Assembly (NCBI GenBank): GCA_002105175.1
Contig: MCGE01000017.1
Span: forward strand, 186,001-250,000
Source of the DNA: Absidia repens
Lineage: Eukaryota > Mucoromycota > Mucoromycetes > Mucorales > Cunninghamellaceae
DNA: 64,000 nt
Direction: 5' to 3'
Position numbers and translations under genes: made by a program. Shown here one piece after another: positions 53,223 through 64,000 of this stretch. Under the pieces are notes generated by a model. That model ran no database searches and was not told the origin of the DNA. It was given only the letters and a program-made list of their open reading frames with translations. Positions within the stretch are counted from its first letter, which is position 1. Every line of letters begins with the position of its first letter.

Positions 53223-53799
53223 CTTGAGGTGTTCTCCTCACATTTTTATCATACATATCACGCTTCTTCTACAGTATCATATTTCCATGTCATCATCTAT
53301 TTTATGTATGTATATATGGTTAATTCCTTTCCTTTTATGCTATTATGTATTTTACATCTTAACTATTAACATTGCGTTTTATGGTTATACATTTATACAC
53401 AACATGCCCTTATGCTTAATAAAATATACTTGTCATTTTTAAATCATGATGTACTACTGCATAGGGATGATCCCTGTATTATTGTATAAAGGATGACTAA
53501 TGGATTTGTCATGCCTATGATACCAAGTAAAAATAATACAGCACATTGTATTATATTTCAAGCATCATTGTCAACGCTTTTTCCTAAAAAGAATAGGGGT
53601 TTTGATGAAAATCTATTCTTGCAATATAAAGGCGTCCATGACAATACTGTCATGGTGACACCTACATTAAGAGATATATCCAAACTTTAAACTCCGGGAA
53701 TCTCTTTTTTTTTTTATGTTCGGATCCCTCACCGAATTTTTTCAGTTAATTTTTCTATCTCCCTTTTTTTTTTTATTTCAGACTTCCAAAAAGGATTGA
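53223..53799. other. Zinc-ribbon 3' flank and carrier promoter
   Basis: 577 bases. A 65-codon frame at 53493-53690 has neutral composition and no domain; it is not called. CATTTTTTCAGTTAA and T runs precede the next start. Confidence 0.45.
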
Positions 53800-55225
53800 A
53801 TGGGTAAGACTAAACATATTTATCTGTTGTTTATTGAAAAAGATAGCCAATATTAATTTTTTGTATGTATGTATATATCTAGCTGAAAGTGTAAATGACT
53901 TTATTGCAGGTAGGACGATTTTCTAAAAACTAGGAGTCTACCCCTTCTTCTCCTTTGTCCTTTTTATCTCCTGTCCCTTGACCCCTTTTTTTTATATATA
54001 CTTTTTTTTTGGATTAACTTACCAAGACATTTTTTTTCTATGTAAATATTTTTCTTATATGTAGGCTGGGTTGGCGGTGCCGCGGGTATTTTGGTTGGTA
54101 GTCCACTTGATGTGCTGAAAGTAAGAGTACCGTGGGGAATGACTAAATGATGAAATACAGTGAACTAATTTGTTTGTACTGGGCGGCGGTGGTGTTTGAT
54201 TCTTCTTAGGCTCGGCTTCAGGCACCTGTCCAAAATATCGATACAACTGGCCAAAAAACTGGATCATGGCATACACTTCGACAGATGATACAAATGGAAG
54301 GGGTAATTACTCTATTCACCCTCGCCCCCTTCAAAATACACACACACAGCAACCCAGTGATAAACATGATTTTGTATCATTTATAGGTAGGCTCGTTATT
54401 CAAAGGGGTTTTGGCACCTGTGATGGGATTAGCGGGATTAAATGCGATTCTCTTTGTATCTTATGGTGGTATATTAAGGTATCTTCACACGCCAGGAACA
54501 AGTGATCAGCCGTCTTTGGGTCAAGTGTATACGGCAGGGTGTGGTGCTGGGATGGCTTGCTTCTTATTCTCTACGCCCACTGATTTGATCAAGATTCAGG
54601 CCCAAATCAGTAAAATCAACAAGACGACCTTACAGGTGGCCAAAGAGGTGTTTTTACGGAATGGTTTATCAGGTATGAAAAAAAAAGTCAATACAGAGAA
54701 CGCAAATTTTAACTAAAAAATGGATGCCTCATTTACATCATAGGATTTTATCAAGGTGGATGGATTACATTGATTCGGGATGCTCCAAGTTACGGGATTT
54801 ATTTCTGGGTGTATGAAGGCATGAAAAGGGCATTGGATGTAAACGGCGGCGGTGAGGCATGGAAGTTATTATTGGCTGGTGGTATGGCTGGCACTATCTC
54901 CTGGGCATCTATTTATCCTATCGATGTGGTAAAATCTCGACTTCAAATGCAAGTGATTGGTGATGTAGTCAGTGCTAAAGCTATTAGCGGATCAAGTCAT
55001 ACTGTAGAAGAATCCTTGGCTCTTAACCCTGGTGGTGAAAGAAGAAGCATGATGGTGGTCCAACGGCCTTATGTCTCCATCAAGGATTGTGTGGTGCGAT
55101 CTTATCAAACAGAAGGTATTCAAGTGTTTTTCCGTGGCCTTGGTCCTACTATCTTACGAGGCTTTCCTGTCAATGCGGTGACTTTTTGGATTTACGAAGT
55201 GGTCATGGACTGGCTGTCAACTTAG
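53800..55225 (+). CDS. Mitochondrial carrier, SLC25A45/47/48-like
   Basis: Six exons, 53800-53803, 53883-53909, 54065-54120, 54210-54302, 54387-54672 and 54744-55225, giving 315 aa. Three repeats each carry the carrier signature: GSPLDVLKARLQ, FSTPTDLIKIQAQ and YPIDVVKSRLQMQ, each followed by a Gly-rich second half (GSLFKGVLAPVMG, GFYQGGWITLIRDAPSYGIY, VFFRGLGPTILRGFPVNAVT). The middle repeat (PTDLIK) and the RDAPSYGIYFWVYEG block point to the SLC25A45/47/48 group rather than the ADP/ATP or phosphate carriers; human SLC25A45 has been linked to methylated amino acid and carnitine metabolism, but the substrate here is not known. A loop of about 45 residues is inserted between helix 5 and the last matrix helix. 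The first coding exon is only ATGG, so the start rests on phase alone. Confidence 0.9.
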
Positions 55226-56013
55226 TTTTTTAGACTTGTAGATTTTAAGCTATTTAGTTATAGCTTAGTTTTTTTTGTTTTTTTATTTGTGTGTATTATA
55301 AAATAAAATATCAATGCTGTTTCTTTAATTGGAAAAACCGTCAATTTTTATTTTTTCATGACTTGTTGCCACCTCCCCTTCTTCACTCGCCCCCTTTTCC
55401 CTTTTATCCTCCGTGTCAAGACACATGATAGATAGTATTCATTGAATTGTTGTCAACATGATGTTTATGTTTATGTTTATGTGATGGCTTTTTTTTCATT
55501 TCACTGCAAGCAGATCATGGCTTATATGCATTGTATTTACCATTGTCTTTTTTGTAATAAAATATTAATATCAGATTGTCCTAATGTATGTATAATAATT
55601 TTTACTGTGAATTTCAAAGATTAGATCGGTATTGGCGGCAAAACAAAAAATCCCGCTTCTCCCCTCTTTTCCTTATAACAACAAACAACAAAAAAAAAAA
55701 AATAGGAGTAAAAATGGATCTCATCCGAGAAAACATTGTTTTTTTCGAAAAAGGAGTTGACTGACAGGGGAAAGAAACTATAGTAAAAAAAAAAAAAAAA
55801 AAAAAAAAAAAGACATGAGAAAGGGATGAGGAGTATGACTGATACAATGACAATGTTGTTTCTTATATAAAAAAAGACTTGATTTCCTTTCTCTTTCTTT
55901 TTTCTTTCACTTTCACCCTCAAAATCTCACTTGCCTTTTTTTTTTTTTCCTTCCCTTTTCTCCCATCCATATTGAACTTTAACATATAACATACATCTAA
56001 AAAGAAAAATACA
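55226..56013. other. Carrier 3' flank and MFS promoter
   Basis: 788 bases. The first 60 hold TTAGTTTTTTAGAC and ATAGCTTAGTTT words, then AATAAAATA near 55302. A run of about 27 A spans 55785-55811 and a CT-rich leader (55880-55975) precedes the next gene. No gene. Confidence 0.5.
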
Positions 56014-57380
56014 ATGGTACTCCGCCCAACAGTAGCCCCGGCCCCTAATACCGATCAGCCTAAAAAACCTATCCGACGACCTTTCTTATTAAAATTTCGA
56101 TCATGTAAATCCTTTATATTTTGGACAGCCGCTGTCGGATTATTCACAAGCGTAAGTACTTAACAATCGATTGTTGATCGTCATCATCCTTGTCATCGTC
56201 TCATCGCATTTATATTTATATGATGTTTACAGACATTTGTTCACTCCATTTTATTTCCATTGTCACCCTTTATTGTCAATCGAATAAAACATAATGACAG
56301 CAACGACGATTCTTATCACAATGCAACGGCACTTGCTTCCGACAGCGAAGCCACGTCAAGAGAAACTGGTATTTTGGTGGCGTTATATGCTGTTGGTTTA
56401 TTAGGTATTTGTCTTTGTTAAAAAAAAAAAAAAGTGGGCAAGGAGGTGGTGTGTGTGGGGGGCGGGCAGGGACGATCATACGGACGTGAAAAAAAGGGGG
56501 ATTTCATGCAAGCGGAGTTTCAACCATCCAGTTCCTCATTTTTTTTTTTTCCTTCGGATTTGTTTTTAAAACCATACAAAAGCTGGATCACCTCTTTTTG
56601 GATGGTTAGGTGATAGGATAAAGCAAAGAAGAGTACCAATGTTATTAGGCATTCTTGCTTCCATGTCAGCCAATTATGTGTTTATGTTTGCTAACGCTTA
56701 TTGGATGCTCCTCCTCGCGCGTTTCCTGCAGGGTGTGTCGAATGCTTGTGTTTGGACCATGTCACTTTGTTTGATTGCTGATAACTGGCCTATTGACGAA
56801 TTAGGTCTACAAATGGGAAAATTGGTGGGCTTCTATCCTTTAGGACTTGTGGTTGGTTTACCTACTGGAGGTATTGTAATATTAATTATTGACGGGATGA
56901 CGGGATTTTAATTTTTTTTATTTTTATTTTTATTTTTAACGAATGTGTAGGCATTCTGTATAGTAATCTTGGTTATCAGTCTCCTTTTATCGCTTCTTCC
57001 ATGTTATGCGGGTTGGATTTTTTTATGAGATTAATTATTATTGAGCCTTGTCATTCTCCGCCTGAATGGTTTGTTAGTCAAGATAAAGAATCTCAACAAC
57101 GTGAATTACAACAGCAAATCGAAGAAAAGAAAGCAACTCCCGCCAACCTTCAAAATATCGAAACCACTCACCAACATCATAGTCATCCCCGAAATCAATA
57201 TCCACCAAGTGATGGACAATCAGATATTACAGTTGTCATCGATGTATCAACATCTCCAGATACTTCACCGGCCTTACGAGTCACCACTTTACAATTATTA
57301 AAACATCCTCGATTGATTGTATCTCTCTTATTGACCATCATTACCGCCACTGTCATGAGCGCCTTTGAGGTAATTCACAC

Positions 57381-57414
<34 letters not shown>

Positions 57415-58022
57415 GGGTTACTCAATTATAATTTATTTTTTTTTAGCCCACGTTGTCCATGCGATTCGCGGCCGAATGGAACTTCGATGCAGCAGATTGT
57501 GGTTTGATTTTGATCGCATTTATGGTACCCTCGGTGATCAGTAGTGGTATTTGTGGCTATATTTGTGACCGTTACGGGGGCAAAATTGTTGCTATGGTAG
57601 CTTTGGTGTTGACAGTGCCAGCTGGTGTGTTGATGGGTATTCCTACAAATCAATCTTCGTTTTGGGTGTATATTCCGATACTTGCATTTTGTGGTATGAC
57701 GATGGCCGGATGTCAAGCACCTGTTTTCCCGGAAATTGCACGTGTGGTGGAGCTTGAAAACAAATCCAAAAAGAATGACAAGGATGGTTTGGCTAAAAGC
57801 TATGCTCTGTTTAATGCTGCTTATGGCACTGGTATGTGCGTGGGTCCAATCATTGCCGGCTTCCTCTATACCAGTGTGGGTTTCTTTTGGTTATGTTGTA
57901 TTCTTAGTGCTTGCTTTATTGTATGTATTCCTTTTGTATATTTGTATACTGGTGGGACAAGAGACTTTATTATCCGACCACCTATTAAGGTTGATGATAC
58001 CTCCTCCACCACTTCCTCTTGA
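56014..58022 (+). CDS. MFS transporter, DHA1 / vesicular-amine-transporter-like
   Basis: Five exons, 56014-56151, 56233-56404, 56583-56870, 56951-57369 and 57447-58022, giving 530 aa. Twelve membrane segments can be placed. The MFS loop 2-3 motif appears as GSPLFGWLGDRIKQRR, followed by LLLARFLQGVSNACVWTMSL and GKLVGFYPLGLVVGLPTGGI, the antiporter-type motif C region. A long polar central loop (about 215-290, His/Gln/Ser-rich) separates the halves; SGICGYICDRYGGKI begins the second half. The protein resembles fungal DHA1 members related to animal SLC18 amine transporters. Substrate not predictable. The intron 57370-57446 holds a run of 30 A. Confidence 0.85.
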
Positions 58023-58240
58023 TTTTTTTTACATTACACTATTTATAGTTTATTTTGTTATGTGTGTCTCCCTTCTCTTTATCTATTATTTCACTCTATT
58101 TTCTTTTCCTCAACAGGAGTTTATATAAAACAATAAATCACTACAGCTTATCTTTTTTGCATTCATTTCGTCTACTGTGTTTTGGCAGATCACACGCCCT
58201 AATCATTTTTTGAAGACCGCCCCTTGTCTTTTATGTCTCC

Positions 58241-58271
<31 letters not shown>

Positions 58272-58409
58272 TTTACCCAGAGTGAAATTATATCAACATG
58301 GCACAGATATTCATAACTGATCCACATCTCCTTCCATTCCTTGTTTCTGTGAACCATAAACCGATAATGGTAAATCAATATATCATTCACCGACAAGATA
58401 ACTGACATA
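58023..58409. other. MFS 3' flank
   Basis: AATAAA at 58132 is the probable polyadenylation signal of the MFS gene. A T run occupies 58249-58274. A short frame from ATG 58298 (MAQIFITDPHLLPFLVSVNH) followed by a GTAAAT donor-like site could be the first exon of the pseudogene that follows. Confidence 0.4.
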
Positions 58410-59374
58410 TGTTTTGTTTGCAGTAGATTCTGCGCACTACGACAATAGCTCGACAGGTACTATAGCAACACTGTGCTTATTTATGAAAACTGGATGAATG
58501 CACCTCGATTGGACAATGGGTATGGGATTGAACTGGTGCCTAGGTAAATGTTTATAGTATGATATGCAAGCGTTTTAGGGGGAATGGCGGACTCATAAAG
58601 TTTGTCATTTTATTGTCCAGCGATGCAAGCCATGTTACATCAAATATCAAGTCTCGCTTGATGATGCATTAAAACACACACGCACCAAGAAACTGGATGA
58701 TGATCAATACAAAATCATGTTACTGCCACCACCCACTGATTGTGTGCTCCAAGCGCGCACTGCATAATGGGTTCGAATGTAGCCACTGGACTATGCTGGG
58801 ATATGATGGTAAAGCCAAAGAATACGACAAGAATGCTTGTGGCCGAATAATAAAGTGCTTTCTGTTTTGTAGGAACAAAGACTTTTGCCGATGGCCGTAC
58901 TGTGGCAGATGTGATAGACATGATGGACTGCTAGAACCTCCAATGAAAATTGATGGAAAAAAACAACAACAAGGAAGTACGGTTCCAAGGTGCGTAAAGG
59001 GTATCATCCGCAGCTCTCTCTATATGCCATGAATGCGGGATACAAAGGTAAATAAACAAATGTTGTGAAAAATCGGTTATCAATTAATGTAGCTTTACAA
59101 TAGTTGTTGTAACATCTGACCCTCATGTAAATGATGTCAGTCATTAAACGGCCAAATGGATCAACAGAAACAACCCTTTTTTTTTCCCAGTTAAGTCATT
59201 ATCAACAGGAGCTTACATCAAGACGAAGAAAATTTACAATGGCATACTATCATCAAAAATGGGCGTTGGTATACAAAGGACAACGATAACGTAGAAAGTG
59301 CATATGGGCGGATTAAGGATATGTTTGTTTGGGTGGATGTCGGCGATCATTTCGGTTTAGCGTGGTTAATCTGA
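58410..59374 (+). pseudogene. Decayed multi-exon gene, probably mobile-element derived
   Basis: Several protein-like segments lie in order on the plus strand, separated by splice-like sites, stops and frameshifts. They read DRYYSNTVLIYENWMNAPRL (about 58453-58512), SDASHVTSNIKSRLMMH (about 58620-58670), HTRTKKLDDDQYKIMLLPPP (next frame, about 58676-58735), GFECSHWTMLGYDG (about 58770-58811), TKTFADGRTVADVIDMMDC (about 58874-58930), YGSKVRKGYHPQLSLYAMNA (about 58978-59037) and DNVESAYGRIKDMFVWVDVG (about 59289-59348), ending at TGA 59372-59374. The 58812-58872 gap looks like an intact intron. At least three frame breaks or stops are needed to link the parts. I do not recognise the family with certainty; composition and condition suit a repeated transposon protein of Mucoromycota. 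Confidence 0.5.
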
Positions 59375-60089
59375 CGTTATACAATGCAAGCAGTATTTGA
59401 AAAAACATAGATGTTATATGCTAGATTACGTTGATACATGATGAAGATGATGTCTGGGGATTTCACTATGACCTTCTGTGGTGGTACCTCGCTTTCCTTG
59501 TAGTAAGTTAGTGCTATATGAATTAGATTAGATTCCATCTTCACTTTACTGTTACTTTTGGTAGTATTTGTAGTTATATATATTTATTATATTTTTTGTT
59601 GAATAAAAATAATCCTTGTAGATAAAATGATGAATGAACTATTATAATGAAGACAAAGTTGTGGGACTGTGTGAAAAAAGAAAATAGCTTGATACGTTTA
59701 AAAAATGCAGTGGAGTATTATGACTAGTGGAATCTGAATAGCGTAATAAGTAGGCGCGGACGATGAAACAAAACGGCGATGATATCTTCACGGATATTCT
59801 TCTGTCTTTTATTATATAAATCCGGCAACATTCTCTTTATATGGGTTACTTTACATGTTCTCGATTTTCCCATACCATATAAAGTTCTACTTTATGCTAT
59901 AAGGACAAGCTATCTGACCTCCCTTCTTATGCATGAAGGTGAATATAGTTCACCACTTCCTTTTTCAAGGGACTCTCCTTGCCTTGAATATTTTTTTAAT
60001 ATCTATTTCCTTTTGTTTTTTCCTCTCTCTTTTTGCTTGTTTGTTTATTTTTTTTTTCTCTGGGTCCATATATTGCAGAAAGAAAAAAA
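59375..60089. promoter_or_regulatory. Promoter region of the MFSD1-like gene
   Basis: 715 bases. AATAAAAATAA at 59602-59612 may be the former polyadenylation signal of the pseudogene. TATATAAA at 59813-59820 and a CCATATAAAG near 59875-59884 are two TATA-like candidates before the next start. A CT-rich leader fills 59990-60060. Confidence 0.4.
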
Positions 60090-60387
60090 ATGGCCAGCAA
60101 TAAGAAAGCGCTCGACACAGTTGAACTGCATGATAAAGAAGAAATCGATAATCACGGAGACCGCCTAGCTCATAGTAGTGAAGACACAAGTTTCATTCAT
60201 TCACATTGGCGATTCAAGGCAATTGCTCTCTTGACTGCCTTATTGTTATCTGCTGGTGGTCATTTTTCTGCAAGTGCCATTAGTGCTATGAAATCCACAG
60301 TAAAATCTGTAAGGCACACTTATCATCAGATCACACCTAAAAAAAAACAACCGACGATCGGCATTTCGAATTGACGATTCTTTTTCT

Positions 60388-60425
<38 letters not shown>

Positions 60426-61788
60426 TCCACAGCAATTACATATCGACAACACAAAATATGGCGTTCTATCATCATCTGTCTCCATCATTAATACGCTAAT
60501 ACCTATAGCCGGTGGTACATTCGTTGACACCTTCGGGGCCATCTGGGGCACACTGGCCGCCAACTTTATGATTGTCCTTGGTAGCATTCTCACCGCCATG
60601 GCAGCGAAATTCCATTCCTTTACAGTGATGATCATTGGGCGGATAGTATTTGGGATTGGTTCGGGGGTGATTGTGACGATGCAGGAGTCGATTTTATCCA
60701 AATGGTTCCGTACAAGGCAATTGGCATTGGTGATTGGGATTCAGTTTTCGGTTGGGCGACTTGCTGCTTTTATGGGTACCTTGGTGTCGAATCCTATTGT
60801 GGAGGCCACGGGAGATTGGGTATGGACATTCTGGCTTGGCTTGATTTTTTGTGCCTTCTCAGCAGCGATGAATGTGATATATGCTTGTGTAGTCAAGTAT
60901 ATTGATAGACAGCATGCGACGACGAACACAAGTACCACCACCACCACCACCACCATTAACGAACCTGAGCAGCGCAAACGATTATTCTATTGGCGATCGA
61001 TCTTGAAATTCCCATTGATCTATTGGCTGATTATCCTGATTGAGTGTATTCATGCAGCAGTTTGGACTTCTTTTCACACCATTGCGACGGAATTTGTACG
61101 CGTGCGTTTCCATACGACTGACGTGGAGGCTGGGTACACATCCAGTGTGGCTCAAATCGTTCCGGTGGTTGTGACACCCTTCCTGGGTGTACTCATGGAT
61201 CGTGTGGGTGGGCGGATGCTGATCCTCTTGTTATCTTCGATATTTTTGGTCTTATCGGCAGCGCTATTGGGATGGACATGGGCTGACGCTGCCATTGGCA
61301 TGGTGTGCTACTCAATGTCGCTGGCGATGGGTCCTATTACTATGATTACTTCTATCGGCATGATTCTTCCTCCTTCGTACATTGGTACTGGTCTGGGTAT
61401 TTACAAGAGTTCCAACAATATCGGTGCTACCATCATGGACATCGTTGTCGGTATCGTCCAGGATAAAACCGCTCATCAGGCCTATACCGGTGTTATGCTT
61501 TCTTTCTTGGTCTTATCGGCAATTGGCGGCGGGTTTGTGGCTCTGCTGTGGGTGTCCCAGCGATGTTGGCACAATGATCTGCTGAACTGTAGGAAATCCG
61601 TACGACTTGTGCGCATGAAGCTCATCAGTGAACGGGAGCAGGATTTGGCTACCCAAGGGCTTGATCACTACTCAAATACACCATTCACTTTTATCTCCTG
61701 TATGTGTGTTGTTGCTTTTATGGCAACGCTCTTGGTGGCGTGGGTTTTGTTTTTTGTCTATGCTGTCTCTGGTCGTACCAAGGCTTAA
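60090..61788 (+). CDS. MFS transporter, MFSD1-like
   Basis: Two exons, 60090-60308 and 60433-61788, giving 524 aa. MFSD1 is a lysosomal dipeptide uniporter in animals; fungal relatives are vacuolar or uncharacterised. Recognisable parts: the first helix ALLTALLLSAGGHFSASAIS, YGVLSSSVSIINTLIPIAGG, IIGRIVFGIGSGVIVTMQES, SKWFRTRQLALVIGIQFSVG, and late helices with IGTGLGIYKSSNNIGATIMD. These resemble the MFSD1 pattern (GRFVFGIGGES-type motif; LNLVFGLQLS-type motif). The N-terminal 45 residues are polar. A Thr-rich tract (about 290-305) sits in the central loop. The in-frame ATG at 60033 adds a hydrophobic leader and is not favoured. The single intron is 124 bases and contains a T35 run at 60390-60424. 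Confidence 0.82.
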
Positions 61789-64000
61789 ACATGGTGAAAG
61801 GTGGTGGTCAATGCTCAGGCATTCATGGTATCGAATCCTGGTGGAAAGGTAATTCCAATAAAATACAATAAAAATATTTCATACGACTATTAAAATGACC
61901 TGTAATTATCTTAGTTATTGTTATATATAGATATTCGACTTTATCGAGGTTACCTATGGTTAGGAGGCTCTAGGAAAGTGATTTTATTGAACATCAATAC
62001 TGTTCTAGATATTAGCTTATTTATTTATATTATATGGGTAGTTGTTAGATTGTTTAATTGATATTATTACTAGTAATAAAATAATTATTTTATCATTATT
62101 TTTCAAATTATTGATGTTTATTTTGTATAAAATACATGATAACCGCAAAGCATGAATGTCAATACGGATTTTTGAGATTAGTATTGAATTGTCAATCTTC
62201 GGAGTCGTGTCATTATCATGAAAAAGGTATTGCAGGAAAGTTAAAAGGTTGGTGTTATTAGTTTTGTGAGAATAGAAATACTACGATGATGATGATGGTG
62301 ATGATGTGTGGTATAAATTATAGTAAAAATTGGACAATTCCGTTTCTTTCTGCCTCTCAGAAGGATGGGCAACATTTCATTTCCCGCCCACGTGAAAAAA
62401 AAACTCTCTCCCACCGTTTTTTTTTTTTTTTTTTTTTTTTTTCGGCTCTCGTTCTTTTTGATTATTTTTTTTCCTTTTATTTTTTCTTCACCATTCAATT
62501 TCTATGGAATTATGTTGAACTTAGAATAGTATCAGGACTAGTTTAGAAGGGGGTTCAGCTCAAGGAATACAAGATGCATGGGGAAGCCCTTTCATTTTGG
62601 ATCCAGGATTTAGGACCACCATTAGTTGGCTTTCGGATCCTTCATTAGCTTAGTTTAGTGTTAGTGTGTCATACTTTATATCAACATCTCAATAAAATAG
62701 CATGTACATGCTTCAATGAAAAATATTCCATAATTCTTTCTCAAGTCTTGTACAGTACAGTACATTGGATATCTTTTTACCATCACTCCATTAGATTGTT
62801 GTTGACAACTGTTATGCTCCAATAAAAGATATCCATTTAGACCTTTCTTGTACCTCTTACTATACAAATTCATTTACAATTGTTTCTTTGGATCAGTGTT
62901 GACCATTGTTCAGATCTCGTTTTAGTACCCCTCTCATTCTACCTTCAATATTTCCCTAATCATAATGAACCTCCCTCACGTAGTTTTATTAATCAACCAA
63001 AGCTATACCTCTAGTTTTGCCCCTATAAAAATACTATAGTCTCCATCAAATTGGACATACTTTATATATTCGTTCCATCACTCTCACTGCATACGATGTA
63101 ATAAAACAATCCTAAAACCTGAAAAATGTCGAGTGGGCTACTCGCCAAAATGTGAAATGACTGAGGGGACCAATACCTTCACAGTTTTTTTTTTTTTTTC
63201 ACAAATGAAAACGCTGATCGATGGAACGTTGAACAAGAAACGTATACATCAAGGGAATACCTACTAAAATATAAAACTGCGGTGTCGTTTCATTGAAAGT
63301 GTTGATTCCCATAAAACCTTCCATTTTTTTAACTTGGGAGTACAAAGCGGGAGTGTCTCGTGCTTTTCCCAGTTGGTCTGAGCATAAATAGTCTTAGGCT
63401 ATCGGAGAATGTGTCAACAGAGAAGTCTTTGACACAAGTGAAATTGTAACAAAAAAACTTGTACACCAATAGATTGTCGATGAAGTATGTTTGGGAAGGT
63501 GCTTATATTAACAAGACCACTGTTAAAAAGCCAAAAGCAAAACAGCAAAAGCTGGAGCCAGGAAAAATAGTCTCATCATATTTTTATAATTCAACTTCCT
63601 CATATTGTAGTTGACCCGGTGCCAAGTTTTGTTTGTTTTGAGAATCAATCCTGCAGCCTTTAAATAGCTCGAGATATATTTTATCCAGTGCAACACTTTG
63701 CGTGTATTGCGCATGATTGTTTCTTAGGCAGAACATTTTTTTTTTTTTGGGTAAACTAAAAAGACTACAAAAATACACAGCCTTTCACTAATAGTGAATT
63801 CCAAAATGGCCCTGGCTCAAACACACACTTGATTTCTGTCCATTCGTTCCGACATTTTTTTCAATAGCCGTTGATGTAACCTGATCAACACCAATGATTG
63901 GCCCAATCCTATTACCCCGGATCTCATCAGCAATAAAACATCATTATTTTTCAACAACATAAAAAAGACAACAACGTATACCAAAAATCAGTGAATATGT
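61789..64000. other. Gene-poor right end of the window
   Basis: AATAAAATACAATAAAA at 61857-61873 follows the MFSD1-like stop. Dispersed-element copy 6 lies at about 62378-62930. The last 200 bases contain CCAATGATTGGCCCAATCC (63891-63909) and a CAACAACATA leader-like stretch, compatible with the promoter of a plus-strand gene beyond the window. No gene is supported inside it. Confidence 0.5.
62378..62930 (+). repeat. Dispersed element, copy 6
   Basis: Plus-strand copy starting ATTTCCCGCCCACGTGAAAA (CACGTG at 62389-62394). A T26 run lies in the pyrimidine tract. Core words: GGACTAGTTTAGAAGGGGG, TTCAGCTCAAGGAATACAAG, GCATGGGGAAGCCC, TTGGATCCAGGATTTAGGAC, CCACCATTAGTTGG, TTAGCTTAGTTTAGTGTTAG and CAATAAAATAGC near 62690-62701. 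The tail includes GTACAGTACAGTAC at 62750-62763, GATTGTTGTTGACAACTG and CCAATAAAAGATATCC, then GGATCAGTGTTGACC. Confidence 0.8.

Noticed and set aside
53493..53690. 65-codon plus-strand frame between the zinc-ribbon and carrier genes
   Set aside because: No homology, no splice partner, and it spans the probable 3' flank of the zinc-ribbon gene.

Overview
The window is nuclear DNA of a filamentous fungus, most likely an early-diverging Mucoromycota (Mucorales-type). It is AT-rich, with long A/T homopolymers between genes and inside introns. Most genes are split by short GT-AG introns, mostly 50 to 140 bases. The gene set mixes core fungal genes with families better known from animals (ATOS/FAM214, MABP1/WDR62, MFSD1, SLC35F, STIMATE). 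The genus cannot be fixed from the sequence alone. Exon models were built by hand from reading frame, phase and splice signals, and every multi-exon model closes in frame.

Left third (1-19 kb). Four minus-strand genes come first: a VNX1-type vacuolar cation/H+ exchanger, a Dbp6/DDX51 ribosome-biogenesis helicase, a STIMATE/YPL162C-type membrane protein and a small unrecognised fungal protein. A plus-strand LEA_2-domain membrane protein follows. It converges on a minus-strand Ptc1-like PP2C phosphatase, which is followed by a minus-strand Vam7-like PX-SNARE.

Middle (19-48 kb), all plus strand: TATA-binding protein, an SLC35F-like transporter, the TORC2 subunit SIN1, an ATOS/FAM214 homologue, succinate dehydrogenase subunit B, an ER Ca2+-ATPase (SERCA), a large MABP1/WDR62-like WD40 scaffold and 6-phosphogluconate dehydrogenase. 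Two of these genes lie next to gene-poor stretches of more than 4 kb (31.1-35.5 kb and 48.4-52.9 kb).

Right part (52-64 kb), plus strand: a tiny zinc-ribbon protein, an SLC25A45/47/48-like mitochondrial carrier, a DHA1-like MFS transporter, a decayed multi-exon pseudogene probably from a mobile element, and an MFSD1-like transporter.

The genes are independent housekeeping loci, not an operon or metabolic cluster. Membrane transport is strongly represented (VNX1, SLC35F, SERCA, SLC25, two MFS), alongside vacuolar trafficking (VAM7) and TOR/MAPK signalling scaffolds (SIN1, MABP1-like).

The most unusual feature is a dispersed non-coding element present six times, about once per 10 kb. It has a sharp start at a CCCGCCCACGTG box, then a pyrimidine tract, a conserved core of about 200 bases rich in TAGTTTAG words, an AATAAA, and a variable tail of repeated modules. 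The same TAGTTTAG-like words lie just after the stop codons of many genes here on both strands, so the element may mimic or derive from a local transcription-end signal.
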